Source: Cyrtodaria siliqua (taxonomy: Eukaryota; Mollusca; Bivalvia; Adapedonta; Hiatellidae). Taken from it: a DNA stretch of 64,000 bases. Shown piece by piece: positions 36,001-45,900 of this stretch (its first letter is position 1; each line of letters opens with the position of its first letter). A program made the position numbers and the translations under genes. The stretch spans positions 126,104 through 190,103 of the forward strand of contig JAWPHD010004351.1 of assembly GCA_037043455.1 (NCBI GenBank). The letters are read 5' to 3'. The notes below the pieces were generated by a model that was not told where the DNA came from, made no database searches, and saw nothing but the letters and a program-made list of their open reading frames with translations.

Positions 36001-36608
36001 GAAGAGCTTATCCAGACAATAAAAGGGAAAGGAGTGTGGTGATGATTGGAATCCATTGGCACTCACCATGTAAGCGAGAGGTCACAGGGTTCGAGTCCCA
36101 TACCTGCCACACTTTTATCTCATGAATTACTTCAATGGCAACAAGTATAATTCAGTAAACGCGGGATAGCATCCCCACGCGGGATAGCGTCACCTGGGGT
36201 CTGGAAAGACCGGAAGAGCTGGATGCGCTTATAAAAAGTAAAAGGGGAAGGAGTGTGGTGGCCTGGTTAGCTCAGTTGGGGAAGGAGTGTGGTGGCCTGG
36301 TTAGCTCAGTTAGTAGAGCACTCTCCTGTTCAAATTGATAATTCAGAACTCCTGATTTTTCACCATAGAATGTATACAAATATATTTTTTTTATTTACCA
36401 GAAATCTTTTTTCCATGCTCTCCGGTGTAACAACTGTTCGATTCGTATGGTACTGGGCATAGCTGTCTGGCAGTGTCCCTGTCAACCGACTCGACGTTCT
36501 CAAATTCGAAATTGGCGCAAAAAATGTGTCCGCACTTCTTCTCAGTCCAAATACAATATTCCTGAACACAGGCTGCATTTTGACAAGATATGTGCAAACT
36601 GATTTCAA
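26757..36608 (-). CDS. PTRH1: Peptidyl-tRNA hydrolase 1 (bacterial-type Pth), complete; exon span
   Basis: Five minus-strand exons (36608-36399, 33399-33186, 28826-28727, 28356-28311, 27044-26757) join in phase to 285 residues with a TGA stop. The enzyme hydrolyses the ester bond of peptidyl-tRNAs released from stalled ribosomes and recycles tRNA. The core reads VGLGNHDLPNTRHSVGM (catalytic His in TRHS), LLKPKMPMNVNG (Asn in MN), YLLHDDIEK (Asp) and GHNGVKSVI (Asn), in the family order. The first 70 residues are rich in Arg, Ser and Thr and poor in acids. This suggests mitochondrial import, but that is inference. Human PTRH1 is 214 residues, so both ends are longer here, and the acidic, Ser-rich C-terminus is unconserved. 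The neighbour is HSD17B8, head to head. Confidence 0.92.
27135..27270 (+). mobile_element. tRNA-derived SINE-like sequence
   Basis: TGGCCCAGTCGACAGCTTGG resembles an A box region and GACCTGGGTTCAAGTTTC resembles a B box. The tail CCTTGGGCAAGACACTTTCC is typical of invertebrate SINEs. It lies in PTRH1 intron 4 opposite the gene strand. Confidence 0.55.
27382..27812. repeat. 29-bp minisatellite, about 15 copies
   Basis: CATAGTAGCAATAGTCAACC plus TTAACTACA repeats at exact 29-bp spacing (27382, 27411, 27440...). It lies in PTRH1 intron 4. Confidence 0.95.
27896..28255. repeat. Degenerate G-rich repeat (GTGGGGACTAGAACTC)
   Basis: About a dozen imperfect copies with variable linkers lie in PTRH1 intron 4. 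Confidence 0.8.
28268..28306. repeat. 10-bp tandem repeat GCATACAACA, four copies
   Basis: Four adjacent copies end 5 bp from the PTRH1 exon 4 donor. On the gene strand the intron therefore begins GTAAGTATGC followed by the array. Confidence 0.95.
28311..28356 (-). CDS. PTRH1: PTRH1 exon 4 (GHNG motif)
   Basis: This 46-nt exon lies between TTATTTCAG and GTAAGT. It reads S-GHNGVKSVIHSLHTD with the upstream AG. GHNG carries the conserved active-site Asn. It is too short to appear as an open frame. Confidence 0.92.
28615..28668. repeat. Short duplication (TACATATATGTACAGAGA)
   Basis: Two near copies of a palindromic-core motif lie in PTRH1 intron 3 close to exon 3. Confidence 0.7.
28727..28826 (-). 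CDS. PTRH1: PTRH1 exon 3 (HDD motif)
   Basis: This 100-nt exon lies between TTTTACAG and AG|GTAAGT. It encodes RHFGVAVENIYLLHDDIEK then RTGYLSVKEKGSA. LLHDD contains the conserved Asp that positions the catalytic His. Confidence 0.92.
29041..29440. repeat. 32-bp minisatellite, about 12 copies
   Basis: CTGGCCCAGTTATTGGTCC followed by AAGGACTGTCATA repeats at exact 32-bp steps (29041, 29073, 29105...). Variants include GTTAGTGG and TTAGCC. The array encodes the open 153 aa Trp/Tyr-rich frame, which is not a gene. A single stray unit sits at 30092-30123. Confidence 0.93.
29990..31115. repeat. Dispersed repeat with about 164-bp internal units, interrupted
   Basis: It opens ACAAGAGATGTTTGCAAAAC and closes with ATTTGCAAATATGCCCCGTC and ATGGGGG. 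Inside, a unit with CCATAGCAACC, AAAAGGGGAGGTGCACAACT and GAGTTATCGCGAAGACAAG recurs. CATAGCAA falls at 30621, 30784 and 30949, spacings of 163 and 165. Foreign sequence between about 30070 and 30600 splits it. Confidence 0.75.
31220..31610. repeat. 32-bp minisatellite variant, about 11 copies
   Basis: CACACACTGCAGTCTTGTGT followed by ATTATGTAAAGG repeats, with 32-bp spacing at 31381 and 31413. It is a clear variant of the 30-bp array that follows. Confidence 0.9.
31620..32790. repeat. 30-bp satellite derived from a MITE terminus, about 38 copies
   Basis: TTTAAAGGCAGACAGCAATC plus TTGTGTATTG repeats, nearly regular from 31950 to 32790. Less regular copies before that read GGACACAC.../GGCAGACACGGCAATCTTG and so match the inverted terminus of the MITE at 43594-44008. 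Open frames of about 300 aa on both strands follow from the 30-bp period. Confidence 0.93.
32791..33005. mobile_element. MITE right part (CATCAAGATTGCTGTGTGTCC end)
   Basis: It matches the copy at 43594-44008 internally (CATTAATATTAAT.TATAAGAATAG, TTTAAAGT.AAAATGAT) and at the right end (TGCTTGATA...CAAGATTGC.GTGTG.CC). Its left terminus is replaced by, or continuous with, the 30-bp satellite. Confidence 0.8.
33186..33399 (-). CDS. PTRH1: PTRH1 exon 2 (GLGN, catalytic His, MN motif)
   Basis: The exon lies between ATTACTTTCAG and CAG|GTAGGG. It begins FVGLGNHDLPNTRHSVGMQ and ends NVNGTSVAKA. It holds the substrate-binding Asn of GLGN, the catalytic His and the Asn of P-M-N. The usual Pro after GLGN is His here. 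Confidence 0.93.
33651..33854. mobile_element. MITE of 204 bp with about 39-bp terminal inverted repeats
   Basis: The left end begins GGCCATCCTTAAAAAAATAT then TTGTTTGCTGTGCTCCGACC. The right end is its reverse complement with two or three differences, ending AAGGATGGCC at 33854. The flanking trinucleotides are TGA and TAA. It is close to PTRH1 exon 2, in intron 1. Confidence 0.88.
33960..34430. mobile_element. Foldback-like element rich in ATCGGTTA/TAACCGAT motifs
   Basis: GATTATCGGTTACAATCGG and CATCGGTTATAATCGGTTAG on the left face CCGATGATCGGTTACAATCG and CATAATCGGATGACTAAC on the right. TTACAAG occurs at both outer edges (33977 and 34419). Confidence 0.55.
34522..34580 (+). mobile_element. 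tRNA-like sequence (tRNA-derived SINE head or tRNA pseudogene)
   Basis: GCCCGGTTAGCTCAGTTGGT then AGAGCACTGCAAG and GGGGTCCGGGGTTCAGGG give an A box and a B-box-like arm. The anticodon stem-loop is defective and the 3' acceptor strand is missing. A functional tRNA gene is therefore not supported. Confidence 0.65.
34600..35300. other. AT-rich PTRH1 intron 1 sequence
   Basis: Nothing was found except a short TTTGTGTTTGTTGTTTGTTTA repeat at about 35090-35145. Confidence 0.5.
35340..35505 (+). pseudogene. Possible hAT-type transposase N-terminal remnant
   Basis: An open segment reads MAQRSIFSFMSSQSTKRPVG followed by an acidic stretch ending PEEAENKR. S-I-F-S-F-x-S followed by a polar acidic tail resembles the start of TTF/ZMYM-like transposon proteins. 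It is short and lacks a zinc finger or catalytic part. The assignment is a weak resemblance only. Confidence 0.25.
35552..35888. mobile_element. MITE with CAGTG ends
   Basis: The left end CAGTGGGTTTTTTATGTGTT and TTGGG face the right end CCCCAAATTAGGCATAAAAA...CACTG as imperfect inverted repeats. The interior repeats GCCATTGTGAA.. and CATTGTGAAGGGGCCG. CAGTG ends fit hAT elements, but I see no matching 8-bp target duplication. Confidence 0.6.
35938..36350 (+). mobile_element. Tandem tRNA-derived SINE copies
   Basis: A segment with GGTCTGGAAAGACCGGAAGAG and AGGAGTGTGGTG occurs twice (about 35985-36045 and 36197-36265). The first is followed by GTCACAGGGTTCGAGTCCC, a canonical B box. The second is followed by GCCTGGTTAGCTCAGTTGG, an A box that is itself duplicated. 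This is a decayed, internally duplicated SINE directly downstream of PTRH1 exon 1. Confidence 0.7.
36399..36608 (-). CDS. PTRH1: PTRH1 exon 1 (start and presequence)
   Basis: The frame ending SMEKRFL|GTAAAT joins exon 2 in phase (KRFL-FVGLGN). This matches the basic residues before the first strand in other PTRH1 proteins. It opens at Met 36608 (MKSVCTYLVK), with a second Met ten residues on (MQPVFRNIVFGLRRSADTFF) that would give a cleaner mitochondrial presequence. The Cys-rich frame also open here (MHISCQ...) is a shadow, as it does not join exon 2. Confidence 0.8.
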
Positions 36609-36885
36609 ACCCGTTGCGAAATAACCAACTTAATGATGAAAGATAGCGAAATTAAGTTTTCTGTACAAAATTCTTTCGCAATGAATGACGAAATGAACAC
36701 GACAGAATTCCCTAAACTGGTCCCCGGTTTGATTCCGCTAAAATCGGATTCAATGGTTCAGTTGTCGAGAACCGGACTAAGAAATGACGTCATTTGTACT
36801 TAAGAGTGTTTTGATTGGTTTGGGTCAGGGAGGTTAGGGATAGCGATAACCGAGAAACACCTTTGCGTTACTAAAAATAGATGAC
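36609..36885. promoter_or_regulatory. Bidirectional promoter between PTRH1 and HSD17B8
   Basis: Only 277 bp separate the two divergent start codons. Within it are a perfect palindromic CRE, TGACGTCA, at 36785-36792 and an inverted CCAAT box (ATTGG, about 36814). No TATA box is well placed for either gene. Divergent housekeeping pairs often look like this. Joint control by CREB/ATF and NF-Y is inference. Confidence 0.6.
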
Positions 36886-36934
36886 ATGGCCGCTCCGGTT
36901 GGAATGCTTGCAGGGAGGTTGGCTCTTGTAACAG
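36886..36934 (+). CDS. HSD17B8: HSD17B8 exon 1 (start)
   Basis: ATG in the context GACATGG opens [17 protein letters not shown]. The frame requires the donor ACAG|GTCAGG. A better-looking donor, CAG|GTAAAG, sits 6 nt downstream but would shift the frame at the NAD-binding loop. An out-of-frame ATG is 5 nt upstream. Confidence 0.85.
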
Positions 36935-39900
36935 GTCAGGTAAAGTTTATGTTAATGTTAGCACTCAAAGTACATTTCACCACGTTAACAAGTATATAGA
37001 CCTTCTTATGAACTCAAGTTTTATTGATGACAAGGTCGATTTTTTGGAGAAAAAAAAATGGAAACGAGACAAGTACAATCAACCTTTGGACTCCAATAAA
37101 ATTAAAATGACTGAGATCAAAAGTTTAAGGTACTTCAGTAATTTGAATTGGTGATATCCAACCTGTGACAATAAAAATCCTTCCGATGAAAGATGCATTT
37201 TAAGCACAAGTTCGAGCATTAAATCAGAGAAGCAAATTAAATATTATCAATAGCAATGTAATCTTCAAAGTCTTATCTAGGGCAGCTGAAAATCCATTTT
37301 AGTAATTTGTATACCAATCACTTAAAACTTTACAAATACTGTACATGAACACATCCTCAAAATCAATTTTCGAAGAGCATAATAGGGTGACAATTTAATA
37401 CACAAAGTATACTATAGAGGTTCCTGAAGGTTTACATTATCATGACATAATAATACAGGTAAGTTAGCCTAGGTAATTGCATGGTCAAGCACACTACTAA
37501 AATAATGTCCAAGATGCTTTACAAGCCCAGTTTCCGTCATGTTGTTTAGATAGATTCAGCTAGGTAAAATACAGTAACAGTTTATGAACTAAAACATATT
37601 TGCAAGTCTATTCAGCAATTTCATTGAAAAAATTGTATGTTTGCATTGTTTCACCTTTCACCAAATGCACCTGGTAACGTCAATGTAATATTTTTCATGA
37701 CGTCAATTTACGCTATAACAATGGGTAACTCTTTGGAAATCAAACAGATACAGGTTGTACAAGTTGCCTCTCTTTGGTTAACTGCGTCCGCTGAATATGA
37801 TGTTATAACAATGTTGTTATTTTAAATTTATTATAAATGCGTCGGTATGCGCGCGCATCCCCAATGCCATATAAGGAAGTAGACACAATTTTCGGAGAAA
37901 ACCCTTTTATTTTTGTACTGCTTGTTTATACTTTGGTTGTTTCTTCTGTTTACAATCTTCAGTGCTAAACGACTGTCAATAAATAACATTGTGTAAGAAA
38001 TTTGCAGTGTAAAAACAGTTTTTAAATGAGAATGACGGAAACTGGGCTTGGACAGAAACTGTCCCCTAACCAGCAGAACAACAGTAAAATAAAGCTTTCA
38101 AATGAGAAACAAATTGTCATTATTATATTTCTATTGTATATATGTGGATATTATTCTGTCTGTAAAATATTGCCAATAAAATATGTTTAAATAAAAAAAA
38201 ATCACAAAAAAAATTAAAGTTACATTATTATGATAACATATTATACCAAGTAAGAGCATATAATTCAGGCCTGTCAAACCTCCGGATAAAGTCCGAATTT
38301 TTCATTTAGTCTCCGGATCTCCAGATTTAAGTGTACAATCTCCAGATTTCTATCAAAACTAAAAGTTCATGATTTAACAGCTGTATTTCATAGTTTATCA
38401 GCTATTTCTTGCATTGTTACGCTCCCTAGTCAGGCATGCAAAGAATGATATTTACAAGTGTCCAATCAGTGGGGGTCGGTGTAATGCGCTGACTGAATAT
38501 CCAATTTACACCTAAGGACATAATTAGTTCCTTCAGTGAAATAACAACATGTCATGATGTGTAATAGCAATATATCTCTTGTTTTTTAATTGGCTAACTT
38601 AATTAAAATAACATGTGAGAGGAACTAGTGAATCCTTCTGTGTGATATCTCTATAATAGCTGCTGCCATGTGTGCTTATTATAATTTGTTTAAGAGCTAA
38701 GAAGACTTCGTCTTCGCATTTAGGAATATTATATCTGACAGAGACGTATTATACCACTTAAATTACTGATCATACGTAGAATATATGCACTTTGATAAAA
38801 AAGAATTGTGGTATAAATGAAATCAAGTCTTTCGAATCTTAGTTACAAAGTCCTCCTTAAAACCAGGACCTGTCTGTTATACATCTATCTACAGTCACTG
38901 TTAAAACAAACTATCTGTGTTCAAGTTGAAGTATGTAATCTATTGTTTTCTTTAGGAATTAATTGCATAAATAATTTAAATTTGAGCTTTAAAAAAACAA
39001 GTGCAAAAACCATGTCATGCACTCACATTTCCAAATTTTTTAAAAAAAATAATATTGCGTGCTTTAAATATTAATTTTTATAAAAATCTCAGGATTTTTA
39101 GTTAAAATGTTTTGGCAGGCCTGATTATTTTTTTGTACAGTATGTAAATATCACATCCTCTTGAGGGTGCCAGTGGATAATTATCAACCCGAGAATGTAA
39201 TGTCGACCGAGGCTATCACTGGAACCCACAAGAGGATGTGATGTTTTTTTATTATACCGAACAAATACTCCTAATATTATTACTAATATACTCGATAATG
39301 AAGAAAAAAAATTGTTGTTGAAAAAATATATTTTCAGAATTGAACTTGTCAAAAAACTAGCGGGATGATATTTTGCACTATCACCCACTATGACACGTTG
39401 AGGGTATCAACCCGGCAGGGTATGGAGTGTTTACATTGAGGTATAATAATTAAAAATAAGAGTCATACAGTCAGTGTCAATCTGTTGATTATGAATTATT
39501 AAAAAACTGAGATTTACTTAAATTACTATATGGAGCAAAAGCTGTTAAATTAAAAAGGTGCTAAACTCTTATCACCTCATATCAGATATGAAGAGAACTG
39601 ATTGACACTAAATTAGTCTGGCTGCATGCAGGTCATTTATAATACAATACAACAATACAATACAACAATACAATACAACAATACAATACAACAATACAAT
39701 ACAACATTTATTCAGAAAATCAATCATATCATAGCGTATTCTACACAATGTACAGACATATAAGAGTAAAGTTACAAAGTGAAATGTAATTGAACAGCGA
39801 AAGATCTAAATAATAATAAAAGCAGTTGACTTAGACAAGAAGTTTACCACAAAAACGTAAAGCAACTAAAGATAATACAAGCAGTTAACTTAGACGTAAT

Positions 39901-42900
39901 ACATAACACATAATGGCAGCTAAATAATAATACAGGCAGTTACCTTAGACGTAATACATAACACACAACTCAATGGAAAGTATTCAAAAGAATAGCCCAT
40001 TTCACCCCGACATTTGCCGTACTATCACGGATAATAACGAACTTTCTCCGAGTAGCCAAATAGGTCGACCAATCAAACGCTGGTAGGCACATTAAATATT
40101 CATTGTAACCAGGGAGTAACGTACTCCCTGTTGTAACGGTGTAATGTGTTTGTTACTGTAGAAAAACAAAAATTAAAGCGTGTTTGTTGCTACAATTCAA
40201 AAACGAGATTGTCAGAAAACAATGAATATTTCTATCGTAACACCGGTTCCAACTTACGCGCACATGCTCCAATGTAAACAATTCAACACGTGTTCATGTA
40301 GCCTTGAAATCTGATCTAGTTTCCAAGGAATGAGTCAAGATGGTTTCTGTATAGAATATCACAAATGATTGCTGTGTTTTAGCGAAACAATACACATTCA
40401 TTAACTCATTATATAAACACTGAAACTGGTTAATTTGTGAGTGTTGATACTTCTGTGACTACCAGCAACTGATTAGTTCTTGAAGTCATGTGACCTTCCG
40501 CCACGTGACTGGAATTCCAAACAGTGTACGGAGATTTCCGAAGTACCGGTGAAATGGGCTATCGGGTAATGCAAAGATCAGTGTCACACTTAGAGGTCAA
40601 AGGTCAAATAAGTGAAATGGTTCCCGTAGTGATAGCTCCTAAACTACTGAAAGGATTTTGATATAACTACAGACACACAGTCATGTTCAGTATAAGAGAA
40701 GGTGACACCACAATAATTTGAATTTGATCTGTACCTTTAAGGTCAATGTCACATGTATAGGTCAAAGGTCAAATGAGTGAAATCATTTCCTAACTATTGA
40801 GATTTTGATAACTTCACAGGAATGTTCAGCATGATGAGAAGTTGTGTCCCTCACAAGAATTCGGTCTGTAATTGAAAGGTCATGGTCACTCAGAATTGTG
40901 TCTTTGCCATATAAACTGATATATTCCAACAACCTACATTAAAATGTTTAGCAAGACCAGAAGGTTGGGTGGGGATTAATTTTGTCACTTTCTATACTTA
41001 TACCAAATAAATAGATTATTTAACTGCTGTATTTGTTTATACACTTAATAGTAGGCTTTTTGTTCCACCCTCTCGCATCCCTCTAGGCCGTAACCCGAGA
41101 AGTATTTTACCTATATTTATGGCACTTCATAAACAGTTTCTTCATACCTCAGAGAAATGTCGTTACATATGTCCAATAGCTTTGACTTTCATTTCGGCAG
41201 AGTTATGCCCCTTTTCATAAAACTTTAACCTGCAACCTAAGCTAGCTCATAACTTAAATAAGCACATGGCAGTCGACAGATGTTTAGTCTATTAAAGGGA
41301 TGTAACTCTGCCATTAAATGTTGAACCATTTGACAACATGAATTGCTCCAAGACTTTTTTTTATAGAAACAGTCGGACCAACTTTGACGAAAATTGAGAA
41401 ATCGGAAGAGCTTAGTGTGTTTACTATAGAAGTAGTTGAATGGGTTTTTATATCGTCAATGAGCATTATATATTGTGTACTTGTTACTTTTGTTTCTGTT
41501 AAACCAAGGCTGGGCTTTAAATCGTTAATTAGGATTTCCTTTTCAAAATAAAAAAGAACCTGCTTTATATAACAATCACTGTGAAGGCATTTTTATGTTA
41601 CTGCAGGCGCTGGCAGTGGTATCGGACGTGCAGTATGTCAGGTGCTGGCCAGGGAGGGAGCCGCACTCGCTGTAGTCGACATCAGTCAGGAATCAGCACA
41701 CAAGACCATTGATGGCTTGCCAAAAGGTATTATTCATGAGTTAGCAAATTGTGCAGATTAGAATAAATTAATACAAATTTCTGTAGATATGCGTATTAGA
41801 GCTGTATATTTATTCGTCTCTGGGCCATAATTTTAAAGGACTTAATAAATGTAAACAAATATCATGTACAGGTTTGTATCAATAAAAGTATGCAGTTTAA
41901 AATAATGGCTTTTTTGTGTTGCCTGCATAGCATGGCAGACACTTAGGGATCCGTCGCCGTCCGTCCGTCACACTTTAAGCTGCAACCTAACCTTGGCCAT
42001 GACTTGAAAAGTATTTGACATACATTCATGAAACTTCACACACATCTTCATATTAACCTAAGGAATGCTGATACACATGTCCAATAACTCTGACTTTCAT
42101 TTTGACAGAGTTATGCCCCCTCTCATAAAACTTTAACCTGCAACCTAACCAGGCTCATAACAAGCCATAACTTTTAAAGAAGTATTTGACCTATGTTCAT
42201 GAAACTTCACACATACTATTCATCTTACCACACAAAATAGTTTTACCCAGTAACTCTGACTTTCATTTTGACAAGAGTTATGCCCGCATTTCATAAAACG
42301 TTAACCTGCAACCTAACCAAACTCATAACTGGCCATAACTTAAGAAGTATTTGACCTATATTCATGAAACTTCACACACTTCTTCATTTTACCACACATA
42401 ATAGTGTTGCCCATGACCAATAACTCTGACTTTCATTTCAGCAGAGTTATGCCCCTTTTCATAAAAGTTAAGCCTGAACCTGCCACCTAACCAAGCTCAT
42501 AACTAGCCATAATTTGAAAGTATTTGACCTATGTTTATGAAACTTCACACACATATTCATCTTAACTGAAGGAATGTCGTTACACATGTCCAATAATTCT
42601 GATTTTTATTTTGGCAGAATTATGCCACCTTTTCATAAAACATTAACATGAAACCTAACCTGGGCCTAAATTCATCAAACTTTTGAGCACAAGAATCAGA
42701 CTCAAAATCTATTTTTTTTGCAAACCCTATCAACACAAAAGTATGGGTAAGAATTGTGATTTTTAGTCATTTTCTATTAAATTACCTTTAATATTACTTG
42801 TTTTTGTAAGTAAATATAGTAATTCACTTCTAAAATTGTTTTTATTTAGAATAAAACAATTTGAGATTTTGAGTCGAGTCCGATTCTTGTGCTCAAAAGA

Positions 42901-45900
42901 TTGATAAATATTAGGCCTGGGTCTTGGCAAAACATTGACCATAGATGGTCAAGAAACTTTATACAGTTTTTCCTTGTCAATTATCCAATGCAGATGTATG
43001 CCTATTTTTTTAAACTTTAACACTTTAAAAAAACACTTGCTCCATAATTCATGTCATGTCTTCAACTTTATAGTTAGATTGTACTTGGTGAAATAAGCAC
43101 ACGGCAGGCGACACAAGTGTTCCACACCCTTCTAGTTTAGGATAAAATTTGACAAAGTTATGGCCCTTACGCGTCTTGTAAGTTTCACAAATTATTAATA
43201 AATGCATAAGTAAATCAGTAACGATTTTTTGAATTTTTAATATAAACCAACTCTGAAAGCAAATTAATACTAAACATCCAGGCCAGTTATGTTACATACT
43301 GGTTATTTTACCTTAACCTGCTACATACATTATAATGGACTGTTCTTTCTTTGAATTAAGACCTTTTCAGGGTTTTTTGGGGGGAAATGACTGATCGGCA
43401 GCCAGACATTGCAGGATGACTGGGTTTACAATGGACGCAAAGGCTATTATAGTCATGCTGGTTAAGGGTTAACATTGGATATTGACAGCATTAAGGCGAA
43501 TATTGAAAATGCTTTTGTATGTTAAAAATATATTTATTTGAAAAATGCCATTGTTTACAATCCCCTTAAAGGAATTGATGAATTAAAACCTGATTTAAAG
43601 GGACATATGGCAATCTTGATTCCTAAAAACTCTCAGTGTCTGTTTGTTTTTCTGCATAAATTGTATTTGTTCATTCATTAATATTAATTATAAGAATAGT
43701 GCAAAGTAGATTGTTTTTACATACAGTACAGCTCACGCAAAACCCACACTTTACTCTTTCACGCCGAGTGAGGAATTTACAAATCACGTAATTAGGCGGA
43801 GTTTCGATGATAAAACTAACTGCTGATTACATTTCACCAATAATATATAATTATTCTATGGTAGAATAATAAAGAAAAGTTGAAAACTCAAAATTTTATT
43901 CAAATCTAAACAAACGGATTTAAAGTCAAAATGATGGTGGATTAATAAATCGTGAGACTAATTTTAATGCTTGATAAAGACTTCAAGATTGCCGTGTGCC
44001 CTTTTAAAGTCCCTATCCCTCCATCAACGGGCAACTTTTACGACAGATTAACACCGTTTCTAAACCTACTGACGACAAGGTATATATAATTATATAACTT
44101 ACATATTTTGAGAATCCAAACTCTATAGACACAAAAATTCAACCAGCCATGTTAAACCCCAAACCTGGAGCATCGAATTAAGAGTTTGCCAACTCATATC
44201 TCATAATTCATTAAATGCATATTCAATCACGGGTATTTCCAGAAACTGCGGAAAAAAACTATGATTTTTTTCGGCAAAATGACCAGAACAAATGGATTAG
44301 AGTTTTGATAAACGGTTTTGTGATGTAATTTTGCCGTTATTTAGCGAGTTAGTTTCATTAAAGATTAATATTGACTTAATCTAGGCTTCCTGCAATAATA
44401 TCCACGTGACATTTCCAGTGGCAGATGTTATCCACCAGGCGTTCTGTGCGGACGTATCATCTAGTGGATCTGTGAAAGAGCTGTTACAGAATGTGCAAGC
44501 CTCGTTCAACAGTGTCCCGACCATTGCTGTGAATTCTGCGGGGATCACCAGAGACACGATGATGTTGAAAATGAGTGAAGAACAGTTTGACCTAGTCATG
44601 AATGTCAACCTCAAAGTAAGGGTTTTTAAAGAAAATGAACTCATGAGTTAATGTTAATAGTCTGACATCAAATTTGATAGGTACTTAATATAACATACAT
44701 TGTCTTTTTTTTCTTGTCACCGCTGAGCGTGCTAACTAGCATTTTTACATTTGTTACAAATTTTGTTTTGTTTTAATGGTCTCATAAAAGTGTCACCCTT
44801 TGTAAAATGCAGCGCCCCCAGGCGTCGTTTAAATTTGGGCATACGGTAGGTGTTTTCCTCGTGAGATAACTATCTTACATGAGAAGTCATGATATGACGT
44901 TGACGTTGCCCTACCCTGACATTAAATCAAACTCAGTCATTGAAGTGACTTATTGTTTTATGCCTGTATCAAGTAATAAATGACTGAAAACTAATCCATC
45001 ACGAGTCTATCCATGTGAAAAAGCCTCGTCCCTGACTGCAGTTCTCACGACTCCGGTAAGATTTCCCTATCTAACATGGATACTCATATTGGTTTGTTTA
45101 AATGGAGGATAAATAATTTTTAGCACGTTAGGCTATATATATATGACGGTCAATATTTTTTGTGGTAGAAGCAGACCACCCATTTTTAGCTCTACTGGCC
45201 AAAGGCCAGCGAGGACAAGTTCTCCGTCATCAGTCCGTTAACTTTTGTCTTGTTTACGCGATAGGGACTTCATTATTAATTGAATCTTTATGAAAACTTT
45301 GCCAGTGTCTTTATATCAATGAAAGCTCGGATGAGTTCGAAAACAAACCAGATCAGATTAGTATCACAAGAGTTATAGCCTTTGTTTTGCCGAAAAATGC
45401 CATATGACTTGTTTACACTCTAGCACCTTCATTTTGTATTTGATCTTTATGAAACTTTGCCAGTGTATTTATATCGATGGAAGCTCAGGTGAATTCGAAA
45501 ACCAGCCAGATCGGGTCAGTAACACCAGAGTTATGGCCATGAGTTTCTTAAATATGCAATATGCTATATATTGGGAACCTGGGGTTATGGTTTCAAATCC
45601 CACTGGGGGCTAACTTTTTAGCTCTACTGGCCAGGGGCCAGCAGAGCTTATGGGATGGTGTGTTGTCCGTCTTCCGTCGTCCGTTGTCCGTCCGTTAACT
45701 TTTCTTCAAACGACTTCTCCTCAGAAACCGCTTGGCTAATTTTGACCAAACTTCACATGGGTGATCCTTAGATGAATGCTTTTTAGATTTGTTAAAATTA
45801 GGTCAGCACTACATCCAAGATGGCTGCCATTACCATATATGGTCGAAACCTTAAAAAATCTTCTTCTCCAGAACCGCTGGACAGATTTCAACAGTTTTTC

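Noticed and set aside
36391..36597. Cys-rich frame beginning MHISCQ as an alternative PTRH1 first exon
   Set aside because: Its phase does not join exon 2. The other frame gives the expected K-R-F-L before VGLGN and a basic presequence.
38817..39074. 85-residue frame inside the 38266-39123 TIR element as a transposase
   Set aside because: No recognisable catalytic or DNA-binding motif, AT-rich composition, and no similarity that I can point to.
44397..44418. Earlier acceptor (AATCTAG) for HSD17B8 exon 3
   Set aside because: It would bring a TAA stop into frame within four codons. The CATTTCCAG acceptor gives an open, in-phase join.
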